In this document: positions 16,371 through 24,653 of the stretch, one piece after another
How positions within the stretch are numbered: the stretch's first letter is position 1
Layout: every line of letters starts with the position of its first letter
Source: an uncultured Synergistales bacterium
Lineage (GTDB): Bacteria; Synergistota; Synergistia; Synergistales; Aminobacteriaceae
Direction: 5' to 3'
Assembly: GCA_905235735.1 (NCBI GenBank)
Contig: CAJOMU010000006.1
Coordinates: forward strand, 1-64,000
Length of the DNA stretch: 64,000 bases
Program-made: the position numbers and the translations under genes
Notes under the pieces: generated by a model
What the model saw: the letters and a program-made list of their open reading frames with translations, nothing else
What the model was told of the DNA's origin: nothing
The model's database searches: none

Positions 16371-18149
16371 CTACATCTGAATTATATTCAGGATTGACTG
16401 CGAATTTTGATTCGCCTGACCTAACATTGATGTCCCTGTCTGATTCAGTATCTGAAGTTTCACGAACTCAATCATTTCTGTGGCCATGTCTGCATCTTTG
16501 ATTCTGCTTTCACTCTCCTGCATGTGCAAGCTCGTTTCGGTTAAGCTATTCGTATTGTATTCAAGTTCATTCTGATACGCGCCTATTCTGGTTCTCTGAA
16601 CACTTACCTTATTAATTGCGCGGTCGATTATTCCGATTGACAGTGATGCTCTTGCTCTCGTTGTTACGTTCACTTTATCGATACCAAGTGCTTCGGATCT
16701 CATATCTCCAATCTGAATGAACATATCCTCTCCGGGATTCTGTCCGACCTGAAACGCTGTGCTCTTGTCCTTGATATGAACTTTCATGACTTCAGGCTCT
16801 GAACCCGCAGTCAGAACATACGTCTTTGAACCTTCATCCCACGATGCTTTTGTGTTCGTCATTGCATTGAATTCCATCGTCAGATTATCGCTTATTACTC
16901 CGTTAAGTTTATTCCCGTTGAGTGAAACGTTCTTTGCAATTGCTGTACCTGAATGCGCATCATAAACTGAAGCTGTGAATTCAGAATCAATTGCATCCTT
17001 AATATTTGTGAGGCCAAGTGCGTTAATTAAATCCTGATTGTCTGACGTGAATGTTAATCTGCCTTCTGAACCTGGTATCACACTTCGGATTATCATTGCG
17101 GCTTTCGTTGTGTAACCTGCAATTTCTTTATCGTATGTCTCAATTGCATTTCCGAACTCATCAAGCACAAGTTCACCGTTATCATTGCGTTCATAAACTG
17201 GTCTGTATACTTTTGCATCTTCATGAACAGCTTCAATTCCGGGTGTACCGTCTGATATTGTGCAGAAATTATTCACGTTATCGGTGTACTGTCCCTGCTC
17301 TAAATCATTTGCAATTGCATTATTTATCTTCTCGCATACATCATCGAGAGTATCCGAGCTGTACAGTGTTATATCTGTGCTCTTTCCGTCCCCCTGCATT
17401 ATGGTAATCGTCTGAGGCTGTGCGAACATTGATATGTTGCTTGAATTCGTGAAGCTGTCCATTTCACCGAGCGTTGAAGGTACAATCTCAACATCGCGTA
17501 CCTGAACTTCTGTTCCGTCTTCCGCAATTTCTGTTCTGTATACTTCTTTTGCTCTCGTTACATCGAATATTGCGGTCTTCTTTACTTCTCCCTGTCCGGG
17601 ATCAGCTTTTATCTCAATTCTGTAATTGCCTTCAATGCGTTTCTTCTGTCCGAACCTGTCCGTCTCTGAGAGTGTTCCGCTTGCTTTGACGATTACATTC
17701 ATGCTGTCTGAAGACCATTCTGCCGCTGAGCTTCCATCAAGAAGACGCTTATTGTTGAATGTCGTGCTGTATGCTGCGCTGTCTATTGCCTTGCTTAATT
17801 CGTTAATCTCATTCTGAATATATTTTCTGTCCTGTGATGTCAGTGTGTCATTTGCTGCCTCAAGTGTGAGTTCACGCATTCTCTGAAGCATTGAGTTAAT
17901 CGCGTTCATTCCGCCTTCTGCTGTCTGAAGAAGACTTACTCCGTCCTGTGAGTTTCGAATTGCGCGGTCAACTCCTGCAATTTGTGATGAAATCTTTAGT
18001 CCCATAGCGAAACCTGATGCATCATCCGCCGCTGTTGCAGTACGAAGACCTGTAGACAATGCACGTGCAGTTTTCTCTATGGCATTATTCGTCGATGCAA
18101 GGTTGTTATACGCTAACATGACGTTGTTATTAGTGCCGCCTATCATCAT
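16371..18149 (-). CDS. flagellin
   Basis: A 592-residue flagellar filament protein. The N-terminal D0/D1 region ('AIEKTARALSTGLRTATAAD', 'DGVSLLQTAEGGMNAINSML') and the C-terminal region ('LHMQESESRIKDADMATEMI', 'FVKLQILNQTGTSMLGQANQ') are conserved coiled coils that form the filament core and TLR5-type surface. Between about residues 150 and 480 is a long variable domain exposed on the filament. No signal peptide is present, as expected for type III export. AGGAGG lies about 12 nt upstream and a sigma-28-like promoter further up. No other flagellar genes are nearby, which is common for monocistronic fliC. Confidence 0.96.
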   Translation of the reverse strand: MMIGGTNNNVMLAYNNLASTNNAIEKTARALSTGLRTATAADDASGFAMGLKISSQIAGVDRAIRNSQDGVSLLQTAEGGMNAINSMLQRMRELTLEAANDTLTSQDRKYIQNEINELSKAIDSAAYSTTFNNKRLLDGSSAAEWSSDSMNVIVKASGTLSETDRFGQKKRIEGNYRIEIKADPGQGEVKKTAIFDVTRAKEVYRTEIAEDGTEVQVRDVEIVPSTLGEMDSFTNSSNISMFAQPQTITIMQGDGKSTDITLYSSDTLDDVCEKINNAIANDLEQGQYTDNVNNFCTISDGTPGIEAVHEDAKVYRPVYERNDNGELVLDEFGNAIETYDKEIAGYTTKAAMIIRSVIPGSEGRLTFTSDNQDLINALGLTNIKDAIDSEFTASVYDAHSGTAIAKNVSLNGNKLNGVISDNLTMEFNAMTNTKASWDEGSKTYVLTAGSEPEVMKVHIKDKSTAFQVGQNPGEDMFIQIGDMRSEALGIDKVNVTTRARASLSIGIIDRAINKVSVQRTRIGAYQNELEYNTNSLTETSLHMQESESRIKDADMATEMIEFVKLQILNQTGTSMLGQANQNSQSILNIIQM

Positions 18150-18194
18150 GATGAAATTTTGCCTCCTGCTTTAATCTTTTATCCCTGCTTTAGA

Positions 18195-18222
18195 TTTTCG
18201 GCACAATATCGAAATTTTTTTA
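18195..18222 (-). promoter_or_regulatory. candidate sigma-28 (FliA-type) promoter of flagellin
   Basis: On the minus strand TAAAAAAA (18222-18215) is followed after 12 nt by GCCGAAAA (18202-18195), close to the flagellar consensus TAAA-N15-GCCGATAA. It overlaps the stop codon of the upstream aldo/keto reductase gene, allowing flagellin to be expressed independently. Confidence 0.45.
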
Positions 18223-19368
18223 CTTCCCGAAAACTTTCACAGCTTTTTTCATATTATCACGTATCTTCACTTCAAAGGGACATCTTTTTTCACATTGACC
18301 GCATTGTATGCATTCTCCTGCATGATGTTCAAGCACTGCGTAATGTTCTCTCACTGTCTCTGGCACATTTTTTCCTGCCTGCGCTAAGTTCAGGAATTTC
18401 GTTACGGACGCAATATCGATTTTCTTCGGACATGGCTTACAATGCGAACAGTACATGCAATGTCCCTTCCAGCTTATTTTTGGGAATGACGCGAGTGCAA
18501 GTGCATAATCTCTCTCTGATTCGCTTGCATTCTCATAGTCTGCTGATTGATTTAACTGTTCTACGCTGTGTGCCCCTGCAAGTACACATGCAACTGCTGG
18601 ACGTGATAACGCATATGCAATACACTGATTCACTGTGAGTGCTGCTCCTGCTGGTGAGAGTTCTGCATTCAGCAAATCTCCTCCTCCGAAACATTTCATC
18701 ACTGTTATTCCAATTCCAAGTCTCTGGCATGTCTCGTATAATTTCTCGCGTTCAGGGTTCATGTTCGTCAGGTGATTTGCATAATTTTCATCTGCCCATA
18801 AGTCTTCTACGTATTCACTTGCGGGCTGAAGGTCATAGCATGGGTTCACACTGAACATCAAGACATCAATTGATTTCGTCTCAACTGCTTTCAATGCAAC
18901 CTGCGGATTATGTGAGCTAAGTCCGATATGATGAATTATTCCTTTGGCTTTCAGTTCACGGGCATAATCGAGAATTCCGTTTTTGAGTATCGTGTTCCAG
19001 TCATCTAATGCATCACAGTAATGAATCATTCCGACATCAATATAATCAACATCAAGAAGCCTCAGTGATTCTTCAAATGCATCTTTAACTTCACGGAGAA
19101 TTCTTGTGCGTGTATATTGTCCATCCTTCCACACTGAGCATAAATGAGACTGAATTATGAATTTCTTCCTGCGTCCTTTAAGTGCATGGCCTATTGCTGA
19201 ACGTAAATTCGGATTTGGTGAATATAAATCGAAGTAGTTAATGCCTCTTGCCTGTGCTGTATCAAATAATTTCCTGCACATTGAATAATTCTCTTCGGTC
19301 ATTCCTTCACAGCCCATAGCTATTTCACTAACCTTCAGGCCAGTGCCGCCTAATTCGCGGTAATTCAT
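18220..19368 (-). CDS. aldo/keto reductase with C-terminal 4Fe-4S domain
   Basis: About 382 residues. The N-terminal (beta/alpha)8 NADPH-dependent reductase begins 'MNYRELGGTGLKVSEIAMGC' and has 'GINYFDLYSPN', 'KKFIIQSHLCSV' and 'LDVDYIDVGMIHYCD'. The last ~90 residues hold cysteine motifs 'MYCSHCKPCPKKI' and 'CIQCGQCEKRCPFEV', a ferredoxin-like domain seen in a subclass of anaerobe reductases. The active-site tyrosine of classical aldo/keto reductases is replaced in context by 'YSPN'. The substrate is unknown. ATG 19368 is preferred over an upstream TTG. It is preceded on the same strand by an HxlR regulator that may control it. Confidence 0.88.
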   Translation of the reverse strand: MNYRELGGTGLKVSEIAMGCEGMTEENYSMCRKLFDTAQARGINYFDLYSPNPNLRSAIGHALKGRRKKFIIQSHLCSVWKDGQYTRTRILREVKDAFEESLRLLDVDYIDVGMIHYCDALDDWNTILKNGILDYARELKAKGIIHHIGLSSHNPQVALKAVETKSIDVLMFSVNPCYDLQPASEYVEDLWADENYANHLTNMNPEREKLYETCQRLGIGITVMKCFGGGDLLNAELSPAGAALTVNQCIAYALSRPAVACVLAGAHSVEQLNQSADYENASESERDYALALASFPKISWKGHCMYCSHCKPCPKKIDIASVTKFLNLAQAGKNVPETVREHYAVLEHHAGECIQCGQCEKRCPFEVKIRDNMKKAVKVFGK

Positions 19369-19405
19369 GAAGTGTATGTTTACTCCCCTCAAAAAATTTC
19401 TGTCA

Positions 19406-19759
19406 TTATATCGGCTTCAACATGGGATTAATCAAATGAGTCTTGTAGAAGTTACCCCATGATTCCATTTCAGACAGAAGAGGCTGCAATTTCATTCCCA
19501 GTTCCGTCAGTGAATATTCAACGCTTCTCGGACGTGTCTCATATATTTTCCGCATGATAAGACCGTCATGTTCCATTGAGCGAAGGCTTTCCGTTAATAC
19601 TTTATGGCTTATTCCTTCAAGACTATTCTTGAGCACATTGAATCTTTTCGGGCCTGATATTAATTCCCTGAGTATTAAGAGCTTCCATTTGCTGCCTATG
19701 AGATTTATTGTTGTCGCAACCGGGCATTCAGGCAAATCTTCTTTCTTACGCATGAACAT
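19406..19759 (-). CDS. HxlR-family winged-helix transcriptional regulator
   Basis: A 117-residue MarR/HxlR-like regulator. It has the family's conserved N-terminal cysteine ('ECPVATTINLIGSKWKLLIL'), the helix-turn-helix region 'FNVLKNSLEGISHKVLTESL' and the wing 'YSLTELGMKLQPLLSEMESW'. Such proteins respond to redox or electrophile signals, often through that cysteine. It sits between the aldo/keto reductase (same strand) and the divergent SCGG-peptide cassette, so both are candidate targets. Confidence 0.9.
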   Translation of the reverse strand: MFMRKKEDLPECPVATTINLIGSKWKLLILRELISGPKRFNVLKNSLEGISHKVLTESLRSMEHDGLIMRKIYETRPRSVEYSLTELGMKLQPLLSEMESWGNFYKTHLINPMLKPI

Positions 19760-19870
19760 AAACGCCTCCCGACAAAATTATACTGGTTACAAAAAAGTGC
19801 GTTCTTGTCTCATGAGTTGAATGCGCTTATCATGAATGCACAAAATTTTCATACAGGAGGATTTATCATT

Positions 19871-19981
19871 ATGGCACTCAAAGATTTAGCAGCGTGGGGA
19901 AGCAAAGAATCATCATGCGGAGGCAAAGCAGCGTCATGCGGAGGACAGAAACCTTCAGCTTGCGGCGGCGAAAAGAAGTAA
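19871..19981 (+). CDS. SCGG-repeat peptide, candidate RiPP precursor
   Basis: A 36-residue ORF starting 'MALKDLAAWGSKE' and continuing with three (S/A)CGG units (Cys 16, 23 and 31) spaced by 7 and 8 residues, ending in lysines. It has a strong AGGAGG 10 nt before ATG. The next genes encode a SPASM radical SAM enzyme and a nitroreductase. This arrangement resembles the bioinformatically defined 'ACGX' peptide-maturase cassettes, in which a short Cys-Gly repeat peptide is the presumed substrate of the radical SAM enzyme (recalled, not searched). The conserved leader-like N-terminus and repeat core support a precursor; the product is unknown. Confidence 0.75.
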   Translation: MALKDLAAWGSKESSCGGKAASCGGQKPSACGGEKK

Positions 19982-20002
19982 TCGCTCATTCAGATTCAAT
20001 TG

Positions 20003-20022
20003 CCCCGTCATAAACAGCGGGG
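20003..20022 (+). terminator. hairpin with T-run between precursor and maturase (attenuator, RBS occlusion)
   Basis: CCCCG (20003-20007) pairs with CGGGG (20018-20022), followed by TATATTTTT. It has the form of a weak intrinsic terminator and lies between the peptide gene and the radical SAM start at 20032. The only purine-rich site before that start (GCGGGG) is the 3' arm of the stem. It may make precursor transcripts outnumber maturase transcripts and reduce translation of the enzyme. Confidence 0.65.
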
Positions 20023-20031
20023 TATATTTTT

Positions 20032-21066
20032 ATGCTCATGCGATACTTTTCATTTCAGTGGCACATAACCGACAACTGCGATCAAAGATGCAAACACTGC
20101 TACATATTTTCAGGTTCAAATCTTCATGTCCCTCTCAGCATGTCAGTTACGGACATTAAAACCGTCTTTGAGAACTGCATAAATTTCTGTGAGACATTCG
20201 GACGCATTCCATATTTCTACATCACTGGAGGAGATCCGATCCTTCATCCATACTTCTGGAAGCTCCTTGAAACTTTCAATGCAAATAATATTTCGTTCTC
20301 GATTCTAGGCAACCCTTTTCACATTGACGATTACGTATGCGAAAGATTAAAGGCTCTTGGCTGTGAGAAGTATCAATTATCGATTGACGGAATGAGAAGC
20401 ACACATGATTTCTTCAGGAAGCCAGGCTCATTTGATGAAACACTCTCTAAGATTTCATGCATCAATAACGCAGGCATATGTTCAGTCATAATGTCTACGG
20501 TCTCAAAGCAGAACATTCACGAAATACCCGATGTGATAGATACTGTCGTTGAACATCAGGCAGAAGTGTATTCGTTCGCGCGTTACGTTCCAACAGGAGC
20601 AGGCAATATAACATGCATAACTCCGAATGAATACAGAGACTTCCTGAGAGTATGTGATGAGAAGTTCAGAGCATATGAAGCTGAAGGTTGCAGGACATAC
20701 TTCGACCGCAAAGACCATCTATGGACACTCTATGAATACGAGACAGGAAGATTCACGAAACCAAAAGAGAATGACGCAGGCAAGATTTACGGAGGGTGTA
20801 ACTGCGGAAATGCTCATATAACAATTCTTCCGAATGCTGATGTCTATGCGTGCAGGAGAGTGAATAACAGCAAAGTTGGAAATGCACTCGTGAATCGTCT
20901 CGCTGATTTGTGGCTCAATGAGATGGAAGAATACCGGGACTTCAAGAATTTCGTGAAGTGTTCAAAGTGTGAGCTATTATCATATTGTCGCGGATGTCCT
21001 GCTGCTGCAAAAGGCACATACGGAAATTTTTACGCGGAAGACCCGCAATGCTGGAAGGAGATATAA
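20032..21066 (+). CDS. radical SAM/SPASM peptide-maturation enzyme
   Basis: A 344-residue radical SAM protein. The SAM-binding 4Fe-4S motif is C-x3-C-x2-C at residues 16-23 ('CDQRCKHC'), followed by 'FYITGGDPILHPYFW'. The C-terminal SPASM region has many cysteines ('GGCNCGNAHITILPNADVYA', 'CSKCELLSYCRGCPAAAKG', 'DPQCW') for auxiliary clusters, as in sactipeptide and quinohemoprotein maturases. It follows the SCGG-repeat peptide, its likely substrate, and lies 2 bp before the nitroreductase start. ATG 20032 has no clear Shine-Dalgarno apart from GGGG in the hairpin; ATG 20038 is also possible. Confidence 0.9.
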   Translation: MLMRYFSFQWHITDNCDQRCKHCYIFSGSNLHVPLSMSVTDIKTVFENCINFCETFGRIPYFYITGGDPILHPYFWKLLETFNANNISFSILGNPFHIDDYVCERLKALGCEKYQLSIDGMRSTHDFFRKPGSFDETLSKISCINNAGICSVIMSTVSKQNIHEIPDVIDTVVEHQAEVYSFARYVPTGAGNITCITPNEYRDFLRVCDEKFRAYEAEGCRTYFDRKDHLWTLYEYETGRFTKPKENDAGKIYGGCNCGNAHITILPNADVYACRRVNNSKVGNALVNRLADLWLNEMEEYRDFKNFVKCSKCELLSYCRGCPAAAKGTYGNFYAEDPQCWKEI

Positions 21067-21068
21067 AC

Positions 21069-21647
21069 ATGGATATACTTGAAGTAATAAAATCGCGTCA
21101 TTCAATCAGAAAATACAAATCAACTCAGATAGAACGTTCTGACCTTGAGAAAATCATTGAGGCAGGACTTCATGCACCTAATGCAGGAGGCAGACAGGGA
21201 AGCATAATAATCGGTGTGCATGATTCAAAACTCACTGAGGCAATCGGAAAGCTAAATATCGCGAAGTTCGACAGGTCTGCGTTACTCGGAAGCTACGTGT
21301 CTCATGAACAGCCGAGCATAATCGATGATCCGAACATCAAGAGTGGCTTCTATGGTGCACCTTGTGTATGCGTTATATTCGGGCCGGAAGATTTTCTGTA
21401 TAGTACGGCTGATGCTTTCTGCTGTGCTGAGAATATGATTCTTGAGGCTCATTCAATCGGAATATCTTCATGCATAATCGCGAGGGGCGAAGAGACGTTC
21501 GATAACCCTGAAGGCAAAAAACTTTTGGCTCAATGGGAAATACCTGAAGGTTACATTGCGAGATGCTTTGTGCTTTTGGGATATATTGACGGCAAAGAAC
21601 CTTCTTTGAAACCATTGCGCGAAGGACGAAGCAAAATTATTCAGTGA
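21069..21647 (+). CDS. nitroreductase-family protein of the peptide cassette
   Basis: A 192-residue FMN-dependent flavoprotein with 'ILEVIKSRHSIRKYKSTQIE', in which the R-S-I-R segment binds FMN phosphate, then 'AGLHAPNAGGRQG' and 'AFCCAENMILEAHSIGISSC'. The ATG at 21069 follows GGAGAT that overlaps the end of the radical SAM gene. Nitroreductase-like enzymes act as dehydrogenases in several RiPP pathways (for example azoline oxidation), so a modifying role on the SCGG peptide is plausible; a general NAD(P)H reductase is the alternative. The 3' end overlaps the convergent MerR gene by 11 bp. Confidence 0.85.
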   Translation: MDILEVIKSRHSIRKYKSTQIERSDLEKIIEAGLHAPNAGGRQGSIIIGVHDSKLTEAIGKLNIAKFDRSALLGSYVSHEQPSIIDDPNIKSGFYGAPCVCVIFGPEDFLYSTADAFCCAENMILEAHSIGISSCIIARGEETFDNPEGKKLLAQWEIPEGYIARCFVLLGYIDGKEPSLKPLREGRSKIIQ

Positions 21648-22092
21648 GAGTTCCGCGAAGAAGTTCACGCGCCCTCCTGAACTCTTCAGGTACTTCCGAC
21701 AATGGAATATCTTTCACTGCCGATTCTGTTCCCTCTTCACATGCCTTATCGTAGTACCAGCACTTATATTCAATCACACTCAGTACATCCTGAAGATTTC
21801 TCATCTCTTCTTTCAAAAGCTCCCTGCGTCTGTGAAATATTTCACGTCTTCCCTCTAACGCTTCATCTCCTATCTTGGCCATGTTCATGTAATCCTGAAT
21901 GTCCCTAATCGATAACCCTGACTTCTTCAGACAGTTTATGAGCCTCAATGTCTGATAGTCTTCATCACTGAATATTCGGTTGTTATTGTAGTCGCGCCTA
22001 AGTGAAGGCAGTAACCCTTGTTTGTCATAATATCTCAATGTTGATGTAGGAAGTCCAGTTAGCTCGGACATCTCTTTAATCGTGTAAGACAA
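21637..22092 (-). CDS. MerR-family transcriptional regulator
   Basis: A 151-residue regulator with an N-terminal winged helix ('YTIKEMSELTGLPTSTLRYY', 'DKQGLLPSLRRDYNNNRIF'), the second HTH part 'LRLINCLKKSGLSIRDIQDY' and a coiled-coil dimerisation helix ('RREIFHRRRELLKEEMRNLQ'). The C-terminal effector part has 'YKCWYYDKACEEGTE', as in MerR proteins sensing small organic signals. The start is TTG 22092 behind AGGAGG. It converges on the nitroreductase gene and could respond to products of that cassette, but this is inference. Confidence 0.9.
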   Translation of the reverse strand: MSYTIKEMSELTGLPTSTLRYYDKQGLLPSLRRDYNNNRIFSDEDYQTLRLINCLKKSGLSIRDIQDYMNMAKIGDEALEGRREIFHRRRELLKEEMRNLQDVLSVIEYKCWYYDKACEEGTESAVKDIPLSEVPEEFRRARELLRGTLTE

Positions 22093-22123
22093 ATTTATTC
22101 TTTCCTCCTGTTATGTTGTCCTA

Positions 22124-23389
22124 TCATTTTAATCCCGCAAGTATACTCATAGCTTCTTCATTCCCTTTATCCGCTGCCTTCTTCAGCCACTTCACTGCCT
22201 CTTCCCGGTTGTCTTCACTCAGATACATTATTCCGAGATTCAACTGTGAGAGTTCAAATCCTTTTGACGCTGCCCTGTACCATAATTCAACAGCTTTATC
22301 CATATCACGTGGTACACCTCTTCCCTCGCAGTAAAGCACACCAAGATTATGAAGTGCTTCAGGGAAATCAACCTCCGCTGCCATTGCGTACCATTTCGCC
22401 GCCTCACTGTAACTCTGACGAACACCATAGCCTCGCGAATACATTAATCCCAAATTGCACATCGCTACATCATATCCCTGTTCCGCTGAACGCATGTAGC
22501 ACTTGAACGCCTCTTTGTAATCCTGTTTTAATCCGCCCTCTCCGTTATAATACTTCAGGCCAAGTTCAAAATCTGCTTTACCGTCTCCACTCTCCGCTCT
22601 GAGTTTCAGTTCTTCAATGTATTCATCGTCCGCTTCGGGTTCAAGTATTAATCCCTCTGGTGCTTCTTCGGAATTCTTCAATGAGTATGGGTTAATGTAT
22701 ATCGTCATGGTCTCATCAAGAAGAGACAGCGTGTATATATCAATGATGTTATCTCTGCTGTCGAACGTGCTCCCTACTCGATGATATTTCACTGGTCTCC
22801 CTTTCTTCGTGCGTAATCTTTTCAGATACTTGTAGCTGTCTGATACACTCACTGCCTTAATTGGATTGTCTATGCTCGTTCCAAATGAAGCAGATGACGA
22901 TGATGAATTGCCAGACAAAAACTCGTAACGTTCGGGATGACTTTCAATATCCCACGAAAGAAGACTTTCCGTATGTTCAAGTGAATCTATTTCAAGTATC
23001 CCCTTATGAATCTTGTTCGTCTTCTCATCATAGAACTCCGTGCATACCGCATGAAACACTGCAAACGAAAGAAGTAATTTCTCATTCTCCGTCAGCTTAC
23101 CCTGCGTTGAAGGCAGTTGTTCTAGTGCCGCGTATGGCAGTCTGATTCTATCTGAACTTTTCACTGTGAATACAATCTGAGGATATTTCCCCAGTAACAG
23201 ACCAGCAAGAAACACAAACGTCTGATTCAATTCTGCAACCGTTAATTTGAAATCTGTTAATTCATTTGCAGTCATGAGAAAATCACATCGGTATTTTAAA
23301 ATCTCATTCGGCAAATCAACTGCACCTTCTCGACCAAGTACTGTGCGCCGGAATTCCCTCGTAAATTCCTCTTTGCTCATCTTCGGCAT
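22124..23389 (-). CDS. Sel1-like repeat protein
   Basis: A 421-residue protein of unknown function. Residues ~1-250 show no family I recognise; they contain a serine-rich linker ('SGNSSSSSASFG'). From about residue 260 there are four to five Sel1-like repeats, for example 'ADFELGLKYYNGEGGLKQDY', 'AMCNLGLMYSRGYGVRQSYS' and 'ALHNLGVLYCEGRGVPRDMD', ending 'EEAVKWLKKAADKGNEEAMS'. Such alpha-helical repeats mediate protein-protein contacts. There is no signal peptide, so it is probably cytoplasmic. ATG 23389 or ATG 23380 may be used. Confidence 0.82.
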   Translation of the reverse strand: MPKMSKEEFTREFRRTVLGREGAVDLPNEILKYRCDFLMTANELTDFKLTVAELNQTFVFLAGLLLGKYPQIVFTVKSSDRIRLPYAALEQLPSTQGKLTENEKLLLSFAVFHAVCTEFYDEKTNKIHKGILEIDSLEHTESLLSWDIESHPERYEFLSGNSSSSSASFGTSIDNPIKAVSVSDSYKYLKRLRTKKGRPVKYHRVGSTFDSRDNIIDIYTLSLLDETMTIYINPYSLKNSEEAPEGLILEPEADDEYIEELKLRAESGDGKADFELGLKYYNGEGGLKQDYKEAFKCYMRSAEQGYDVAMCNLGLMYSRGYGVRQSYSEAAKWYAMAAEVDFPEALHNLGVLYCEGRGVPRDMDKAVELWYRAASKGFELSQLNLGIMYLSEDNREEAVKWLKKAADKGNEEAMSILAGLK

Positions 23390-23448
23390 CGTTCAATATC
23401 TCTTCCTTTGTGTGATAATATTACAATTATACATTTCATAAGGAGGTT

Positions 23449-24624
23449 ATGAGTTTGAATCGTAAATTTACTTTCGTGATTGCGGTTTTAATTCTCTTGT
23501 TTTCATCTTCATATGCTTTCTCTGAATCCCTCGCTGAACGTGCCCTTTCTTCAATGACTCTCGAACAAAAGGTCGGGCAGTTATTCATCATCAGACCCGA
23601 ACAGCTCAACCCAAAGTATAAGGTCAAAGAGGTAGGCAGTAAAAGCGTGAATGACTCAGCAGAGGAAGATGAAATTCAGAAAGACATTCTCACTGATGAT
23701 ATGCGTGCGTTCATGAGAAATTATCCTGCTGGTGGCTTCGCTTTTTTCGCTGTGAACATATCTACACCAGAACAGTTGAAGAGGTTCACTAGTGATTTAT
23801 CGTCTCTCAGCATTGAAACCGTCGGTGTACCCCCAATACTCGCAATCGATGAGGAAGGCGGACGTGTCGCAAGAATTGCCAATAACAATAACTTCAATGT
23901 CGAAAGATTTCAAAGCGTTGCTTCAATCGGTCAGACTAAAGATTATTCTCAGGCTAAAAGAGCCGGAACAATCATAGGCAGTTACCTTAAAGAATACGGA
24001 TTCACTTTGAACTTCGCTCCCGTCGCCGACATCAACACTAACCCAAAGAATATCGTCATAGGTAATCGTGCATTCGGTTCAAACCCTTCAATCGTGTCCA
24101 GAATGTGCGGGGAATTCATCAACGGTTTGCACTCTCAGGGTATAGCTGCGTGCCTGAAACATTTTCCTGGTCATGGTGATACTCGCGGTGATACTCACAA
24201 AGGCACAGTCAGCGTCAGTAAAAAATGGAAACAATTACTCAGGGCTGAAATGATTCCGTATCTTGAGAACCTCAAAAAGGCAGATACAATTATGACTGCT
24301 CACATTACTATGAAAGGTATCACTAAAAACAGTAGACCCGCTTCCCTCTCAAAGGCAATCGTAACTGACAAACTGCGCAAAGAACTCGGCTATAAGGGAG
24401 TGATAATCACTGACGCATTGGACATGGGCGCAATCGTGAAGAAATACGGTGCAGGGAATGCCGCCGTTATGGCCTTCGAGGCTGGTAATGATATTCTTCT
24501 TCTGCCTGTCGATTATCCTCTCGCTTTCAATGCTGTTCTTAAAGCCGTTAAGAATGGAAGAATTTCTGAACACAGATTGAATGAAAGTGTGCTAAGAATA
24601 CTTGAGCTGAAATACAAAGATTAA
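23449..24624 (+). CDS. exported glycoside hydrolase family 3 beta-N-acetylhexosaminidase (NagZ-like)
   Basis: A 391-residue single-domain GH3 enzyme that removes N-acetylglucosamine from muropeptides or chitooligosaccharides. The signal peptide spans ~1-25 ('FVIAVLILLFSSSYAFSES'). Conserved elements are 'MTLEQKVGQLFII', 'ILAIDEEGGRVARI', the NagZ-type His/Asp loop 'KHFPGHGDTRGDTHKG', and 'GVIITDALDMGAIVKKYG' with the catalytic aspartate. Export separates it from cytoplasmic NagZ. AGGAGG lies only 2 nt before ATG 23449, so TTG 23455 may be the actual start. Confidence 0.92.
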   Translation: MSLNRKFTFVIAVLILLFSSSYAFSESLAERALSSMTLEQKVGQLFIIRPEQLNPKYKVKEVGSKSVNDSAEEDEIQKDILTDDMRAFMRNYPAGGFAFFAVNISTPEQLKRFTSDLSSLSIETVGVPPILAIDEEGGRVARIANNNNFNVERFQSVASIGQTKDYSQAKRAGTIIGSYLKEYGFTLNFAPVADINTNPKNIVIGNRAFGSNPSIVSRMCGEFINGLHSQGIAACLKHFPGHGDTRGDTHKGTVSVSKKWKQLLRAEMIPYLENLKKADTIMTAHITMKGITKNSRPASLSKAIVTDKLRKELGYKGVIITDALDMGAIVKKYGAGNAAVMAFEAGNDILLLPVDYPLAFNAVLKAVKNGRISEHRLNESVLRILELKYKD

Positions 24625-24653
24625 TGTAAAATATTATATGAGGTGATTCAATA

